Below, piece after piece: positions 10,221 through 22,700 of a stretch of 64,000 nucleotides of DNA; position 1 is the stretch's first letter; every line of letters starts with the position of its first letter. A program made the position numbers and the translations under genes. The notes under the pieces were generated by a model, which saw only the letters and a program-made list of their open reading frames with translations, did not search any database and was not told where the DNA came from. The stretch is taken from positions 1,028,026-1,092,025 of the forward strand of contig UESW01004080.1 in NCBI GenBank assembly GCA_900491605.1. The letters are read 5' to 3'. The stretch comes from Calamus simplicifolius (lineage: Eukaryota > Streptophyta > Magnoliopsida > Arecales > Arecaceae).

Positions 10221-13200
10221 TAAAGCCACTCATTACAGTATCTAATACCCATCTTCAACTTATAGTTGTCAAACTCCTTGATGCTGAGTGCTTTAGTAAA
10301 TGGGTCACCTAGGTTTTCCTTTCCATCAATCTTCTGAAGATTTATGTCACCTCGGTCTACTATCTCTCGAATAAGATGAAACCGGCGCAGTATGTGCTTG
10401 GTGCGCTGATGTGCTCGTGGTTCCTTTGCTTGAGCTATGGCACCAGTGCTGTCACTGTATAACAGGACTGGTTCATTTATGGAAGGTGTCACTCCAAGCT
10501 CGGAGATGAACTTTCACAGCCACATAGCTTCTTTCACAGCATCTAATGCAGCGATGTACTCTGCCTCGCACACCGAATCTGCCACTGTATGTTGCTTGGA
10601 ACTTTTCCAGCAAACAGCTCCACCATTTAGGATAAACACGAAACCCGATACACTTTTGCTATCATCATGATCTGATTGAAAACTGGAATCAGTATATCCA
10701 ACAAGTTTCAAATCAGACTCTCCATAGACTAACCACTGGTCCTTAGTATTTCTCAAATACTTAAGGATTGTCTTAACAACTTGCCAGTGTTTTTCTCCTG
10801 GATCAGATTGGTATCTACTCACTACTCCTAGTGAGTATGCCACATCTGGTCTTGTACATGTCATGGTGTACATAATCGATCCTACTGCCGAAGCATATGG
10901 AATTGACTCATACGTTCTCTTTCATTAGGAGTTGTCGGACAATCCTTCTTAGAAAGATGAATTCCATGGCCTATCGGAAGATAGCCTTTCTTGGAATTCT
11001 CCATGCTAAACCTCTTTAGCACTGTGTCAATGTACGTAGATTGGGATAAACCTAGCATCCTCTTAGATCTATCTCTATAGATCTTCATCCCTAGGATGTA
11101 TGATGCTTCTCCCAGATCTTTCATGGAGAATTATGATGATAACCATATCTTTATTCCTTGTAATGCAGGGATATCATTCCCAATTAAGAGAATATCATCC
11201 ACATATAATACAAGAAATACAATAACAGAATCATTAGCCCATTTATAAATGCAAGGGTCTTCTTTATTCTTAATAAAGCCATAAGATTTGATCACTTTAT
11301 CAAATCGTATGTTCCAACTCCTTGATGCTTGCTTAAGTCCATAAATAGACTTCTGTAGCCTGCACACTTTAGACTCGTCTTCAGATATAAAACCTTCAGG
11401 CTGTATCATATACACCTGTTCTTTTAAATCACCATTTAGAAAAGCGGTTTTAACATCCATCTGCCAAATCTCATAATCGAAGTGTGCTGCTATAGCTAGC
11501 ATAATCCGAATGGATTTCAGCATTGCCATAGGAGAAAACGTTTCATCATAGTCAATACCATAACGTTGACGATACCCCTTGGCAACCAGACGTGCTTTAT
11601 AGGTCTCTACCTTTCCGTCTGCGCCTCTTTTCCTCTTGAAAACCCATTTACACCCTATGGGTTTTATCCCTTGGGTAGGTCAACTAATGTCCATATTATT
11701 GTCCTTCATGGAATCAAGTTCGGATTTCATGGCATCAAGCCATTTATTAGAGTCAGTCCTTTGCATAGCATCCATATAGGTGATCGGATCCTCGTTGTTC
11801 TCATCGAGTTCAACAGGATCATCGTTCTGGACCAAGAAACCCAAGTATCTGTCCGGTTGATGTGGTACTCTACCAGATCATCTTAATGGTGCATTTAAAA
11901 TGGGTTTTGAGTTTGATCTAATCAACTCAGATTCTAGGGGTTCACTGGTTTGTGTTGTTCCTTCTACTTGATGAACTTTCTCGAGTTCAACATTAGAGCT
12001 ATTTGTTCCTTCACTAAGGAACTCCTTTTCAAGAAAAACTGCTCTATTACTAATGAACAACTTTTGTTCTTCAGTATTGTAGAAGTAATATCCTTTTGTT
12101 TCTTTCGGATAGCCGATGAAAAAATATTTGTCAGATTTGGGTTCAAGTTTGTCTGATTTTGCACGTTTCACATAAGCCGGACACCCCCAGACTCTCAGAC
12201 AGGTAATAACCGGTTTATGTCCATACCACATCTCATATGGAGTTTTAGAAACAGACTTACTTGGAACCTTATTAAGAATATGACAAGCTGATTCTAATGC
12301 GTATCCCCAAAATATATTGGCAAGCTTGCAAAACCCATCATGGACCAAACCATGTCTAACAGAGTTCGATTCCTTCTTTCCGACACACCGTTATGTTGCG
12401 GTGTTCTAGGAGGAGTCCATTGGGAGAGAATCTCATTCTCCTTTAAATATGTCACAAATTCATTGGAAAGGTATTCGCCTCCTCAATCTGATTGAAGGTC
12501 TTAATACATTTTCTATTTGTTTTTCTACTTCTTTATGATATAGTTTGAACATTTCAAACGATTCAGATTTATGTCACATAAGATAGACATAACCGAACCT
12601 AGAAAGGTCGTCTGTAAATGTAATGAAGTAGTAGTATCCACCTTTGGCACAAGTGCTCATTGGTCCACATACATCAGTATGTACTAGACCCAATAGCTCT
12701 TTGGCTCTTTCACCTTTTTCAGTAAAAGATGACTTGGTCATTTTACCAAGAAGACATGATTCACAGGTAGTTAATGATTCACAATCATCAACTCGAAGGA
12801 TGCCCTCCTGAGTTAACCTGTTTAATCTGTTCTTGTTGATATGACCCAGCCAATGGTGCCAAAGATAAATATATGTGACATCAGTTGTTCTAGGGCGCTT
12901 ACTTGATTGGTACACTACATTCACAGGCTGTGATAATATATAAATGCCATTAGATAAATGCCCAGTCATTACAGTGACTCCATTCATAATAATATTCAAA
13001 GTAACATCCTTTATTGAAATTTCATAATTATTTTTGGCCAGAAGGCCTACAGAAATTGTTCAATAAGAACGTTGGGCAAAAATATAATCATTTAGTATAA
13101 TGATATTTATATTGAAAACTATTTCAAGAACTCCTAATGCCAGTACTGGAACTAATCTTCCATCGCCGACATTTAGGAATATTTCATTGTCCTCAAATCT

Positions 13201-13308
13201 TGTGGTGACCTGTAGTCCCTGCAATGAATTGCAAATGTTAAAAGGACTCCCGGTATCCAATACCCAGGTCTGATTATCATATATAGAAAAATTACAAGGT
13301 GTTATCAT
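10220..13308 (-). pseudogene. Pol of copia element 2 (protease, integrase, RT, RNase H), broken
   Basis: From high to low coordinate: protease TWVLDTGSPFN (about 13270); GAG-pre-integrase and integrase with YLWHHWLGH, CESCLLGKMTKSSF and TDVCGPMSTCAKGG (12574-12999), then ESACHILNKVPSKSVSKTPYEMW-type sequence (11878-12348); reverse transcriptase with WQMDVKTAFLNGDL, KSIYGLKQASR and YVDD (11131-11529); RNase H with GYTDSSFQSD, EAEYIA and YSDSTGAIAQA (10220-10873). Stops or shifts interrupt it near 13000, 12550, 12350, 11880, 11530, 11130, 10880 and 10500. Active-site words are mostly still readable, but no functional polyprotein can be produced. Confidence 0.9.
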
Positions 13309-13317
13309 ATAAATACC

Positions 13318-14190
13318 TTATTGAGCAACACCTTGCTCCTTTTTCTTCTTTGGCCTGTTTGGATCAAGTGTGGCAATGTAAAGAGGATAGTTCCTCTTCC
13401 AGTGCCCTTGCATCTTGCAGTGAAAGCATTCAGCTTGACTTTTATCAACTTTCTTCTTCTGCATCTGACCCCTTATAGATGTCCTAGCATGTTGTACCCT
13501 TTTATTATTCTTTTTCTTCTTCCCTTTCCCAAAGGGTTTACGCCCTACCTTAGATCCTTCAACCACATTAACCAAATCCTTAGAGAGCTGGTTATCCTTC
13601 TCAAAGTTCTGTAACAACCCCAACAAACCATGGTAGTTGACTGCAGGCTTTGTCATTCGAAAATGAGTAAGGAAAGGTCGGAAGGATGGAGGCAAGGAAT
13701 TCAGGATCGCATCTTTTCCCAACTGCTCATGTAAGGGAAAGCCGAGCTTGCTTAGGAGTTCTATCTTCTCGATCATGTATAATACATGATCAGTGACAGG
13801 AGATCCATCTCTCATTCGAGCATTGAAAATAGCACAACTAGTCTTGTGCCTTTCAACATTGTCGGGTGTGCCGAAAGATTCATTCAACGCTTGAATAATT
13901 TCTTCTGGCTGAGCATTCTCGAACCGGCGACCGAATTCATCGTTCATTGCTGCTAATATGATACAACGCACGCTAGTTCTATCATTGAGCCACTTCTGAT
14001 AAGTGTCTCTCTCAGAACTTTGGGTGTTTGCATCAGGTATCTTTGGTGCAGGATTATTCAGAATATATAGAATCCTCTCATGCTCAAGGACGATCTTAAG
14101 TTTTCTGAACCAGCTATTGAAATTGGAACCATTCAATTTGTCACTATCCAATAGGGACCTTAATGATAAATTAGTGGCCATGTTCTGCAT
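13318..14190 (-). CDS. Gag of copia element 2
   Basis: The 290-codon frame is open from ATG 14190 (a second ATG at 14181 starts MATNLSLRSLL, the more usual start). The UBN2/retrotran_gag type region includes LNGSNFNSWFRKLKIVLEHE, LNESFGTPDNVERHK and YHGLLGLLQNFE. A Lys-rich linker leads to the zinc knuckle, written CFHCKMQGHWKRNY: the fourth ligand, normally Cys, is Tyr (TAT). Gag would package element RNA, and loss of this ligand should weaken that. The frame is intact in contrast to pol. Confidence 0.85.
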   Translation of the reverse strand: MQNMATNLSLRSLLDSDKLNGSNFNSWFRKLKIVLEHERILYILNNPAPKIPDANTQSSERDTYQKWLNDRTSVRCIILAAMNDEFGRRFENAQPEEIIQALNESFGTPDNVERHKTSCAIFNARMRDGSPVTDHVLYMIEKIELLSKLGFPLHEQLGKDAILNSLPPSFRPFLTHFRMTKPAVNYHGLLGLLQNFEKDNQLSKDLVNVVEGSKVGRKPFGKGKKKKNNKRVQHARTSIRGQMQKKKVDKSQAECFHCKMQGHWKRNYPLYIATLDPNRPKKKKEQGVAQ

Positions 14191-15805
14191 AAGAAAAAAC
14201 TAAAGTTTATTAGTATATAAATTGATTCAGTCTAAAGACTTGGACTTTAGTCTAAAGATTCTCTCACTATTTTGTTCAAACTGGCAGCCTCTACACCCCA
14301 ATTCAAAGAATTATTCTTAATTCTTTAGTGGGCACTAAGATCTACATAAACTACATACAGGCCCAAGTGAAGCTTGGCTAACCCATATGCATCTAAGAGT
14401 AGGTTCAAAACCAATTGTTTCCCCAAACAATTCTTAGTGTTCAGTTTTGCCCCATGTACCTCTTCAGTAGGCATGAAGTGTCTCCACTGAAAGTTCTGGT
14501 TAGGTCCAACCATTAAATGATATAATCAGTGTAACCTATCAATAGACAACCAAGCCCGAGTGAAGCTCGGCTCACCTGACTGTTTATTTAATAGTTACGC
14601 TGACTTATCATATAATGAATGATAATTCCGATGGTTGAAAAGCACCAGGCATGGAGTGCCTCCAATGATTATCAAGACATCGGACTCATTATCACCCACC
14701 TTAATAGGAGGCTATGATCTAGTTATCATATAACTATTTCATTTTAAGGACCTAATAATTTTAGAGGATTTTAATAATATGAAGATAAATTGACTAATCA
14801 AGTTCTTCCACTGAATCTATGAAATCGGTAGAATGAAACAAGATTAAGTCAGGTTAAGTGGCACCTAAATCAGTCATACTGATATCCTTACAGGCATGGG
14901 TCAATCCGAATCAGGTAAATGATTTGAATCATAAATGGTTCACCACAATGACCAGGTGAGAGAGATCAATGGGAGGGATATGCCATTAACTCGTTAAAGA
15001 TGCATCAATACGAGTAGCTCCCAATTAAAAACCATTCGATCATTGATCCTAGAGCAACTTGCCATCCCACCTTGACATCATATGGTTAACCAATTTTGAT
15101 TTGACCATCTAATAGATTCATGCTCAACCACGGAGCCTAATCTACTTCCATTTGGTTTAATCAAAGAGAAGGACTTGATCAACTACAACTATTGTTTGAT
15201 TTAGAGCATTCTTAACCTAATCTAATTAGATTTGAACAAATACTCTTTTAGTCCAGTTGATTTAAACCTTAGAGTCCAACCCTTTATGGACCCGATTTAG
15301 CTAACCCAAATGATTAAATATATTTCATGTTAACATGTCATATATTTCAATCAAGCATAATCTTACTACTCATAATTCCTATATTTAGATCATATAAAAA
15401 AAAATTTATGAACTAATATTTGACATTTAAATAAAACTCTCATAAATATTTGTATGTTTTATAACATAGACATCATGCCATCATATATCATATCTATGTT
15501 TTTATACTAAACATGCAAATATTATGGTTTTATACAACATCAATATGTATCAAATATAAAATATCTTTTGAGAGTGTGTGTAATCTATGTTTTGATGCCA
15601 AAGCACAATTTAAATTTTCTTTAAACAAAGCATCAACGATAAAACAATCGCACGGCAATATGTCACAGAATACCTCATTGAATGGGTAATTCGGATTTTC
15701 AATTCACCTGTGACCATATGGCCTTGTGATAAGTTTTAGCCATAATTACACAATTAATGAGAATATTAATTTACATGCAATAAATTAGATCATTAACGAA
15801 ACCAT
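14191..15805. other. Untranslated leader of copia element 2
   Basis: A 1.6-kb AT-rich stretch lies between primer site and gag. It has no convincing ORF. A duplicated phrase about a lead (CCCAAGTGAAGCTTGGCTAA near 14362 and GCCCGAGTGAAGCTCGGCT near 14551) is visible. No function can be assigned. Confidence 0.5.
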
Positions 15806-15818
15806 GGCTCTGATACCA
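15806..15818 (-). promoter_or_regulatory. Primer binding site of copia element 2
   Basis: The minus strand reads TGGTATCAGAGCC two bases inside the 5' LTR, the tRNA-Met type primer site also used by copia element 1. Confidence 0.85.
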
Positions 15819-15820
15819 TT

Positions 15821-17830
15821 TGTAGGGAGAAATAGTCTCCGAGGCATGCATATTTTTAAAAATTGATAACTATTATCATTGCGGAAATTAAAAGATTACA
15901 TATTAATCTATCTAATATGCATCAAGATCATATCTTTGCCTATATATTCAGGGTCGTTTGATCTAAAATATGCATATAAAAATGTCAAGATCATATCTTG
16001 ATCTTCAAGATGACTAGTCACACTATTATCTTGAAGCTTGCCTTAAGATTTAGGGATCAAATCACTTACCTTAAGAACAGTAGGTAAATCCTTATTGCTC
16101 TGCAGCCGTTCAATCGTTTGGCCTCTAGTATCGTCCACACGAAGCCCCGAATGATCAGATTTCTAGGAGTGCTAGCTCGCGAAAAAATAGCTTTGCTGAT
16201 CTTGAATCCCCTCACTTGAATCTTCCTCCAAGATCCACCAGGCTTCCGCTAACACCAAAATCACCAGGATTTTCTATTCTAACATTTTAGAATTATAATC
16301 CATGATAATTTAGAATTACAATCCATGACAAATCGTGTATTATTGTTCTATTTTTGTTCTGTATTCTCTGGTGAGGGAATGCCCTCTATTTATAGCCTAG
16401 ATTTAGCCTTGACATTTAATTCTGACATTTAAGAATCCATCATTTGGCAAAAGCGAAGAGACGCCGAAGGCGCGGCGCTTGGTTTAATTCTGATGTTCGG
16501 AGAAAACCAAGGAGTCGCAGCGTTTGGTTTAGTTTCGTCGTTCGGAGAAAACCAAAGAGACGAGGGATAAATCCGACGTTCGGTAAATAAATGTCATGCA
16601 TTAAATTCTATCTCATGAGATGAGATTTTAGCCATCTCATCATATCAGATCCATATTCGAGAGGTTTGGGTTCTGATCTGAATTTATTTGACTTAACCCA
16701 CATAGATCATGGTCCAAGCCCAAATCAAATTTGCCTAGTCCTGAATCTATTTAAATTCAAATCAAGTCTAATTTCAAATCAATATTTGAAATTGACTTGT
16801 CCTTCTAATAGACTTAAACCAAATTGAATCTTATTCAATTGTACTTAACCCAATTGAGATAATTCAATCAATCAAATTGATTAATTAAATCATATACGAT
16901 TCTCAATCATTGATCAGCAAATAGATCATCCTAGGAAACTTCTATGCGTGTGACTCTCTAGGTTCGAACCTAATCCGGTAGCATAGAAACAACTTTCTAT
17001 ACTAATCGATGTGCCCATCTAGCAATGGAACCCGACGTCCGGATAGGTCGAAGAGTTGCCGAGCAAACTCCAAGAACCCTAAGAAACAGTTACCGTATAA
17101 TTCATTCTCTTGACCACAAATGCTAAGGATGGCTTAAGAGCCTGTCAACTCTAAATAACAAATCCATAAAGTGATTTCAACTTTAGTGATCATGTGACTT
17201 TCACATGAAGTGCCTTGGGCAAGGTATTACTAAATTGAAACACAAGCATTTCTTCTTTTAATAGGATAGGTCAAATTTCATCTTGATCTACAACTGACTA
17301 CCATAAGTACTTGACTGCACCCAGTAACCTTTCGTAGCTGGATTAGAAATCCAGGTGGTCCGGCACCTAAGTACAATGAGTTGCTTGTAAGCCACTGGTT
17401 GTGATCTTCAGGTCTGAAGGATACTTATACCTATATCTTCTCGGATTAACTCTTGATAGCAGAGTATCCAAAAATGAGTCACGTTCGGTGAAATGTACTC
17501 CTACACTTTCACCTGTATGTCATACCAGTGTCTCTACACTCCTTGGTTAAGAGGATAACCAACAAATATGATATACAACGTCCTATAATTGATAGTACTA
17601 TGGCCATGTCATAGTATATCATTTGGTCGCAAACTCTTTTAAGGACCTTCTAAGATAAATCCTCCTTTATTGTGAGGAAGATCCTAAGGGTTTCATTACT
17701 TTCAGGAGTATTAAGAAGATGTTCTTGTAATGAATAAACTGCCAAATAACTTTTATTAATATATCAATTTATATACAATTTACATCAGCACAATCATCAA
17801 ATGATTGGCTTTAGGATACAATTCCTAACA
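15821..17830 (-). repeat. 5' LTR of copia element 2
   Basis: Plus-strand ends are TGTAGGGAGAAATAG and ACAATTCCTAACA. It is 2010 bp. The TATA-like TATAAATAG at 16386-16394 (minus) would be the element's promoter. Confidence 0.95.
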
Positions 17831-17835
17831 GGAAC

Positions 17836-18730
17836 CTGCAAGACAGTCCGCACGCAGAGGGTGTTGTGGGGGTTGCCCTCTGCGGAGGACCCTCCGATGC
17901 CCAAGTCAGTGGAGATTCACAGCAAGCAGATGTGAGGAGAAGACTCTCACAGAGGAGCTCCCCTTTCTCGCAGGAGTTCTTCTCGAGAGCTACGAGCTCA
18001 GGAGGAACTTCCTTGGAGCATGAGAGCCGGTGTAAGAACTGTATGAAGAATGGGCGTAGAATGGCCGTACCTGAGGGACTTGAGGGTGGTGTATTTATAG
18101 GCGATCACCTGATTCCTTGGACGCGCTCTGAATGAGGTCTGAAAGCTGTTAGGATTCGAATCAAGTTTGTTATGAGGCCAGTAGGGTCCGTATCTTGTCA
18201 GTTAGGGGATCGACGGCTGGAAGAGCTAGTTGATACCTTAAGATTCAGTGATTACATAGACCTAGACCGCTCCTGCGGGCCCTAGGCCACTTCTAGATAT
18301 GATTCTTTGCCTGAGATTTTATCCAGAAGTGGATTCGAGTTCTTATGTGCCGGGTTTCGCAGAGGTATTTTGAATGCCGTGGTTCGGTCTGAATAACTTG
18401 TTTCCCGAGGTATAGAAGGGATCGGCTTGAATGGCCACGGCATTGCCGGCCCGGATGGCCGAGGCATGAAGATAGCTCGGGCTACCGAGGAATGGTTTGG
18501 CTCGGGTGGCCGAGGTATAAAGATAGTTCGGGCTACCGAGGAGTGGTTTAGCTCAGGTTATCGAGGAATAAAGATAGCTCGGGTTGCCGGGGTAACCCGA
18601 CTTTGTCAGAGGTGATTTGGCTTCGTCGCTTGGTTGTTATGCTAGCTGGCTAGCAGGGTGTTTAGATTGGGGGTGACCCAATCGCCGATGTGGGCAGTCA
18701 ATAATACAATGACAATTTTACCCCTCATCA
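17836..18730 (-). repeat. 5' LTR of the gypsy element, outer part
   Basis: This part of the LTR is separated from its 82-bp inner part (8129-8210) by copia element 2; the GGAAC at 17831-17835 is the duplicated target. On the minus strand the LTR starts TGATGAGGGGTAAAATTG at 18730 and ends GCGGCAACA at 8129, about 977 bp when joined. A TATA-like CTATAAATAC lies on the minus strand at 18091-18100. A 51-bp tandem triplet occupies about 18420-18600. Confidence 0.75.
18420..18600. repeat. 51-bp tandem triplet in the gypsy LTR
   Basis: Three diverged units contain (A)GATAGCTCGGGCTACCGAGG and spaced GGCCGAGG words; the GATAG landmark falls at 18471, 18522 and 18573, a 51-bp period. The units share the CCGAGG word with the arrays at the other end of the same element. 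Confidence 0.7.
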
Positions 18731-19753
18731 AATAGTATTATAAAAAAATAAATTTTAGTAATTTATTAATAAAATAACTAATATCAAAGTTACTTTTCAA
18801 TGCATAAAATATAAATAAATTATTTTTATGATAATACTTATTTGAGAAAATATAAATTACTGGATAATATATGATACTCCAAAGAACAAACCTTTATTTA
18901 AGCTCATCAATCTTGAGATAATAATATTAAAAATATATACTAATATCTCTTAACCAAACTTTACGCAAAGATGTGGTAGTTCAGATGGCCAACTTCAACA
19001 CCTCTGTTTAACCACCAAGAACGCTATTTTCCTTGTGGTAGACGTGTCTCTGTTTAACCAATATCTTCCTCCCACTTGTTTCTGCTGTCTAATTAGAATG
19101 AAGTGCTCTTTTTTTTTCTTATTTAGTGAAGAAAAATTGGATATTTTTAGTCTGAACTATTGGGTCGGAACTTAGTGGCCTAGTAGTTACCAGGTGGACT
19201 GTGAGTTGTCTAATACAAACATCCAAACTTTATTCAAGAAGAATAATTCCTTCGGAAAGTACACTACAGCAGATGATGATCCAAGTTGTATGCATATTGT
19301 TACATAGATAATTATTGGCATTGTTGTGCATTAGATTCCCACAAGATCTTCTATGTGTTTGTTTTGTAGACTATGGCATCCTTTTTTTCCTGTTTTTTAA
19401 AGCCATGGAGAAACTGATGTAAACCATATTCCCTAGCTCATCCTATGGGAACAATTTGGTTAGGAACAGCAGCCCAGAATTCATGAAATATGTGGTGGTT
19501 TCATAGAAAAAAAAAGAAAAAAAATTGGATATTAAATAATTAGGAAACAATAAAGCAATTAAGCTCACTCATGTTCAGATATATGGCCAATCACCAACTT
19601 TACAGTATTGGAAACATTGACACCTTATAATTTGGGGTTGAAAGCAATTCTGTGTGTGTGATAATTACCAAGCTTCAAAATGATGTCTCAGCTTAATTTC
19701 TACTTTGCTCTAGGCCAACAATTTTTTTGGAATCTTAATGTAATAAGCTTTCT
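18731..19753. other. Intergenic and FAAH 3' flank
   Basis: AT-rich sequence between the gypsy LTR and the FAAH stop codon. The part just below 19754 should be the FAAH 3' untranslated region; no clear polyadenylation signal could be chosen. No ORF or repeat was recognised. Confidence 0.5.
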
Positions 19754-22700
19754 CTATTCCTTCTTGAGGAGGTCATAGAACACCTTTGGCTTTTTGTAAT
19801 TACCAATGTAGATAGCCTGCCACAACAAAATACAATAACTCAGTTACATATCTCCAAAAAAAAAAAAAAAAGAGCATAGCATTTGCTGAAAACATTAAAA
19901 TACTTGAATAATATTGTCAAAACTATAGTCTTGAAATTTAATGTATTATATAATCTTCTCCAACAAGGTCATCAAATGAAGTATTGGTCTTATAAATGCT
20001 GAAGAGCTAAGATCCAAAATCTTAGGAAGCAAATTTTAGTTCATTCTTTGGGTGCCCATAGTTTTTTAGCTGAATAACAAGGGGTACAGTAATGAATTGT
20101 GTAGACCATAGTCTTGATGCCATTACAAGTAAACGTCAAAGCTTGATCAGTTTCATTTGATGCTTCAGCATTGGTCTTTTAGTTTTGGAACCTAAAATAT
20201 GAGATTCATACTATATGCACAGATATATGGGCTAGTAGATGTGTTCTACATGTAACCAAACAATGCTGTGTGGGTAAGAGATATGCATGTTTATATTTTC
20301 ATATTAATGTTATTTACATTGGTTATCTTTTCATTTGAGCAGTCTTTGTCAGAGAGCTAGGTAGCTCATCTACAGCTACAAATAAATCGATAACTATTTG
20401 ATGCTGTTACTCTGTACCTGCATGGCAAATGCTAGATGGAGTAAGGTTGCTTCAGACCATGGTTTCCCAATAAACTGAAGGCCAATAGGCATGCCCCCCT
20501 TGTCATACCCAACCTAAGAAGCAGAGCAGCCTTTAGAACAAAGAAAGAGTAGGTATCCACAACAAATAGGAGTTGGAAGACATATACCATAACAGTAATG
20601 GTAGGCAGTCCAAGAAAATTTCCTGCTATTGAGAACCTCACAAGTGCAGCTGGACAAAGATACAAGGATTAAATTACTCCATTCAAATCTAAGAAAACCA
20701 TATGAAAATCATCAAAAGAACATTTTTGAGGTTTTAAAAGGATAACCAAACTCCATGATATAGATTTCAAGTTAGATCCATAATACCTCCATTTATGTAA
20801 TCAAGTTCTCCACTACTCAAAGCATCATTTAGCAGTGGGTATGCAGTGACACTGTAAATGAGAAAAAGGAAAAAGTACTATGAGCATCTGTCCTACTATT
20901 GCCATAACTCTTATTTTAAAAATATATGAAGGACTGAACTCTGGTTCCAAAATAAATTGTCATTTACTGGACAATTACGAAATAATTGCAATAAAATGGC
21001 CACTTGGATGTGCAAAAGTGAGATCTTTGCACTTTTCCATTTTTAAGAATATACTGATGACTGAACTTTGGCTCCAAGATATATTACCATACTGCTTACA
21101 GTTATTAAATAATTATAAGAAAATGGTCACTTAGGATGCACAGAAGTTATCAATAAAGAAATGCCATGCTGTTTGTCCCCAATAAACCCAAAGTTTCTTT
21201 TCTTCTGCATGAACACAATCAAATTAATTGAAGGTATAATGTTAAGGTATCAAAATATTAACTTGGCTGTGCATGTGAACTGCTTTAAAGCATTGTTATC
21301 TCATTGTAATGTGATGCATTGTTCACTGCTTTGCTTCATGTTGTCATACTCATCCAAAACAATGCTCAACCAGGCAGCAACAAAGGGAAATTAATTATTG
21401 CGGTTCTTTTTGTTTATAAACCTAATTTATAGGGGAGTAGGTAATCAATAAAGAGAATCCTACAGGTTGATATGAACTAGAATGTTGCCTAATTTCTAGC
21501 AGTATGCAGCCAACTCCAGTAAAAGCACACCCGTAGAAAAAACCATCAAGCATCTTTAGAGGTGGATGAAGCATGGAACTGGGTAATGGAGAATATCAGA
21601 CCTAGTTCAGATTTTCGAACTTTGGTTCCTTTTTATGAATCTTTCTATTGTGGCAGTGCTCCATTTTATCTGCCTGCTTCTCTTTTCTTGGCCATCCTGA
21701 TGATGGGTAATCTTCTTCATGGATTGATTTTCTTTGTTAGTTTAAGTTAGACCCATACATCTTGCTGAATATTTTATAGTTGATCATGTTAATCTTCTTC
21801 ATGGATTGATTTTCTTTGTTAGTTTAAGTTAGACCCATACATCTTGCTGAATATTTTATAGTTGATCATGTTATATTCTGTTCAACATGCAAGGAGTTTT
21901 CTGCATGTATGTCCTTGTCTCCTATACAAATTTAGGAATAGAGAGAAATGAGCTGATGACATGTGGGAATCAGAGAACACAATGGCAAATTAACCAAACA
22001 AAATTTAATAACATGAGCAATTTCTGAGCAAAAAATCACACTATCCTTCTCATCTGTCTGTAAATTTGCAGAGATGATATGTCGTTACTCAAACAACTAT
22101 GTTTCTGAGAATATATCCATATGAGGTTATTATGACCAAGGATTCAACTATCCTTGACTAGTTATATACGTGCACAACCCATGCTATTTATCTGCAGACA
22201 TGGCATGCACTTGTGTGTGATTGGAACTACTTATGTTAAAAACTGAAAAATGTCTCACAATAATCATTGTTCGAGATCTACACAGGATATAAATGGGATA
22301 ATTCCAATCTGTGAGGTGTAAGAAACTTCAAACGTAGCCACAACACCATAACCTACTTGAATACATTTATCTGCATATATTTACAGCAGTAGTATGGTAG
22401 AAGCATGATACCCAGTTGTAGGTGTGACGATGACATCTGCTGTTTTAAAGATTTTCTTATGGAAGTACATCTGACGGTTCCTGGATACATATTGTAAAAA
22501 AGAGCCATATCGTTATGTACGACTAAAACAATGATTATATATGATTTACATGACATTAAAAGAATGAAAGACAAATGAAAATGATGATAAAAAAATGGTA
22601 TGATCAGAAATATATATACAATGATGGTGATAGCCATAGGTTCTTCTAAGTGTAGGTCAAACATGCTGCTTACAAATAAAAGCATTGAAGAATTGTTGGA

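Larger units (their letters stand above)
8211..17830 (-). mobile_element. Ty1/copia LTR retrotransposon 2, full length, degenerate
   Basis: Both LTRs are present (8211-10205 and 15821-17830), flanked by the 5-bp direct repeat GGAAC (8206-8210 and 17831-17835). Between them, on the minus strand, are a primer site (15806-15818), a 1.6-kb leader, gag (13318-14190), protease, integrase, reverse transcriptase and RNase H, then a polypurine tract at 10206-10220. This is the copia gene order. Gag is one open frame but pol is cut by many stops and frameshifts. The LTRs differ by scattered substitutions and small indels, including about 9 extra bases near 16463 in the upstream copy, so insertion is not very recent. 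It lies inside the gypsy LTR and is therefore younger than that element. Confidence 0.95.
4541..18730 (-). mobile_element. Ty3/gypsy LTR retrotransposon, RT/RNase H deleted, with nested copia element
   Basis: Read on the minus strand from 18730: 5' LTR (split by copia element 2), primer-site region just below 8129, gag (about 8080-6700), protease remnant (6100-6340), integrase (5324-6080), a 3' non-coding tract with tandem arrays (4541-5180), then copia element 1. No reverse transcriptase or RNase H sequence is present between protease and integrase. Gag motifs such as PTIEPYHGSTNPDDHL and LRGSARTWFNSL, and integrase motif AIDYFTK, point to the Tat branch of plant gypsy elements; tandem repeats downstream of pol are known in that branch. 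The 3' LTR is not visible, so the target duplication cannot be tested. Confidence 0.8.
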
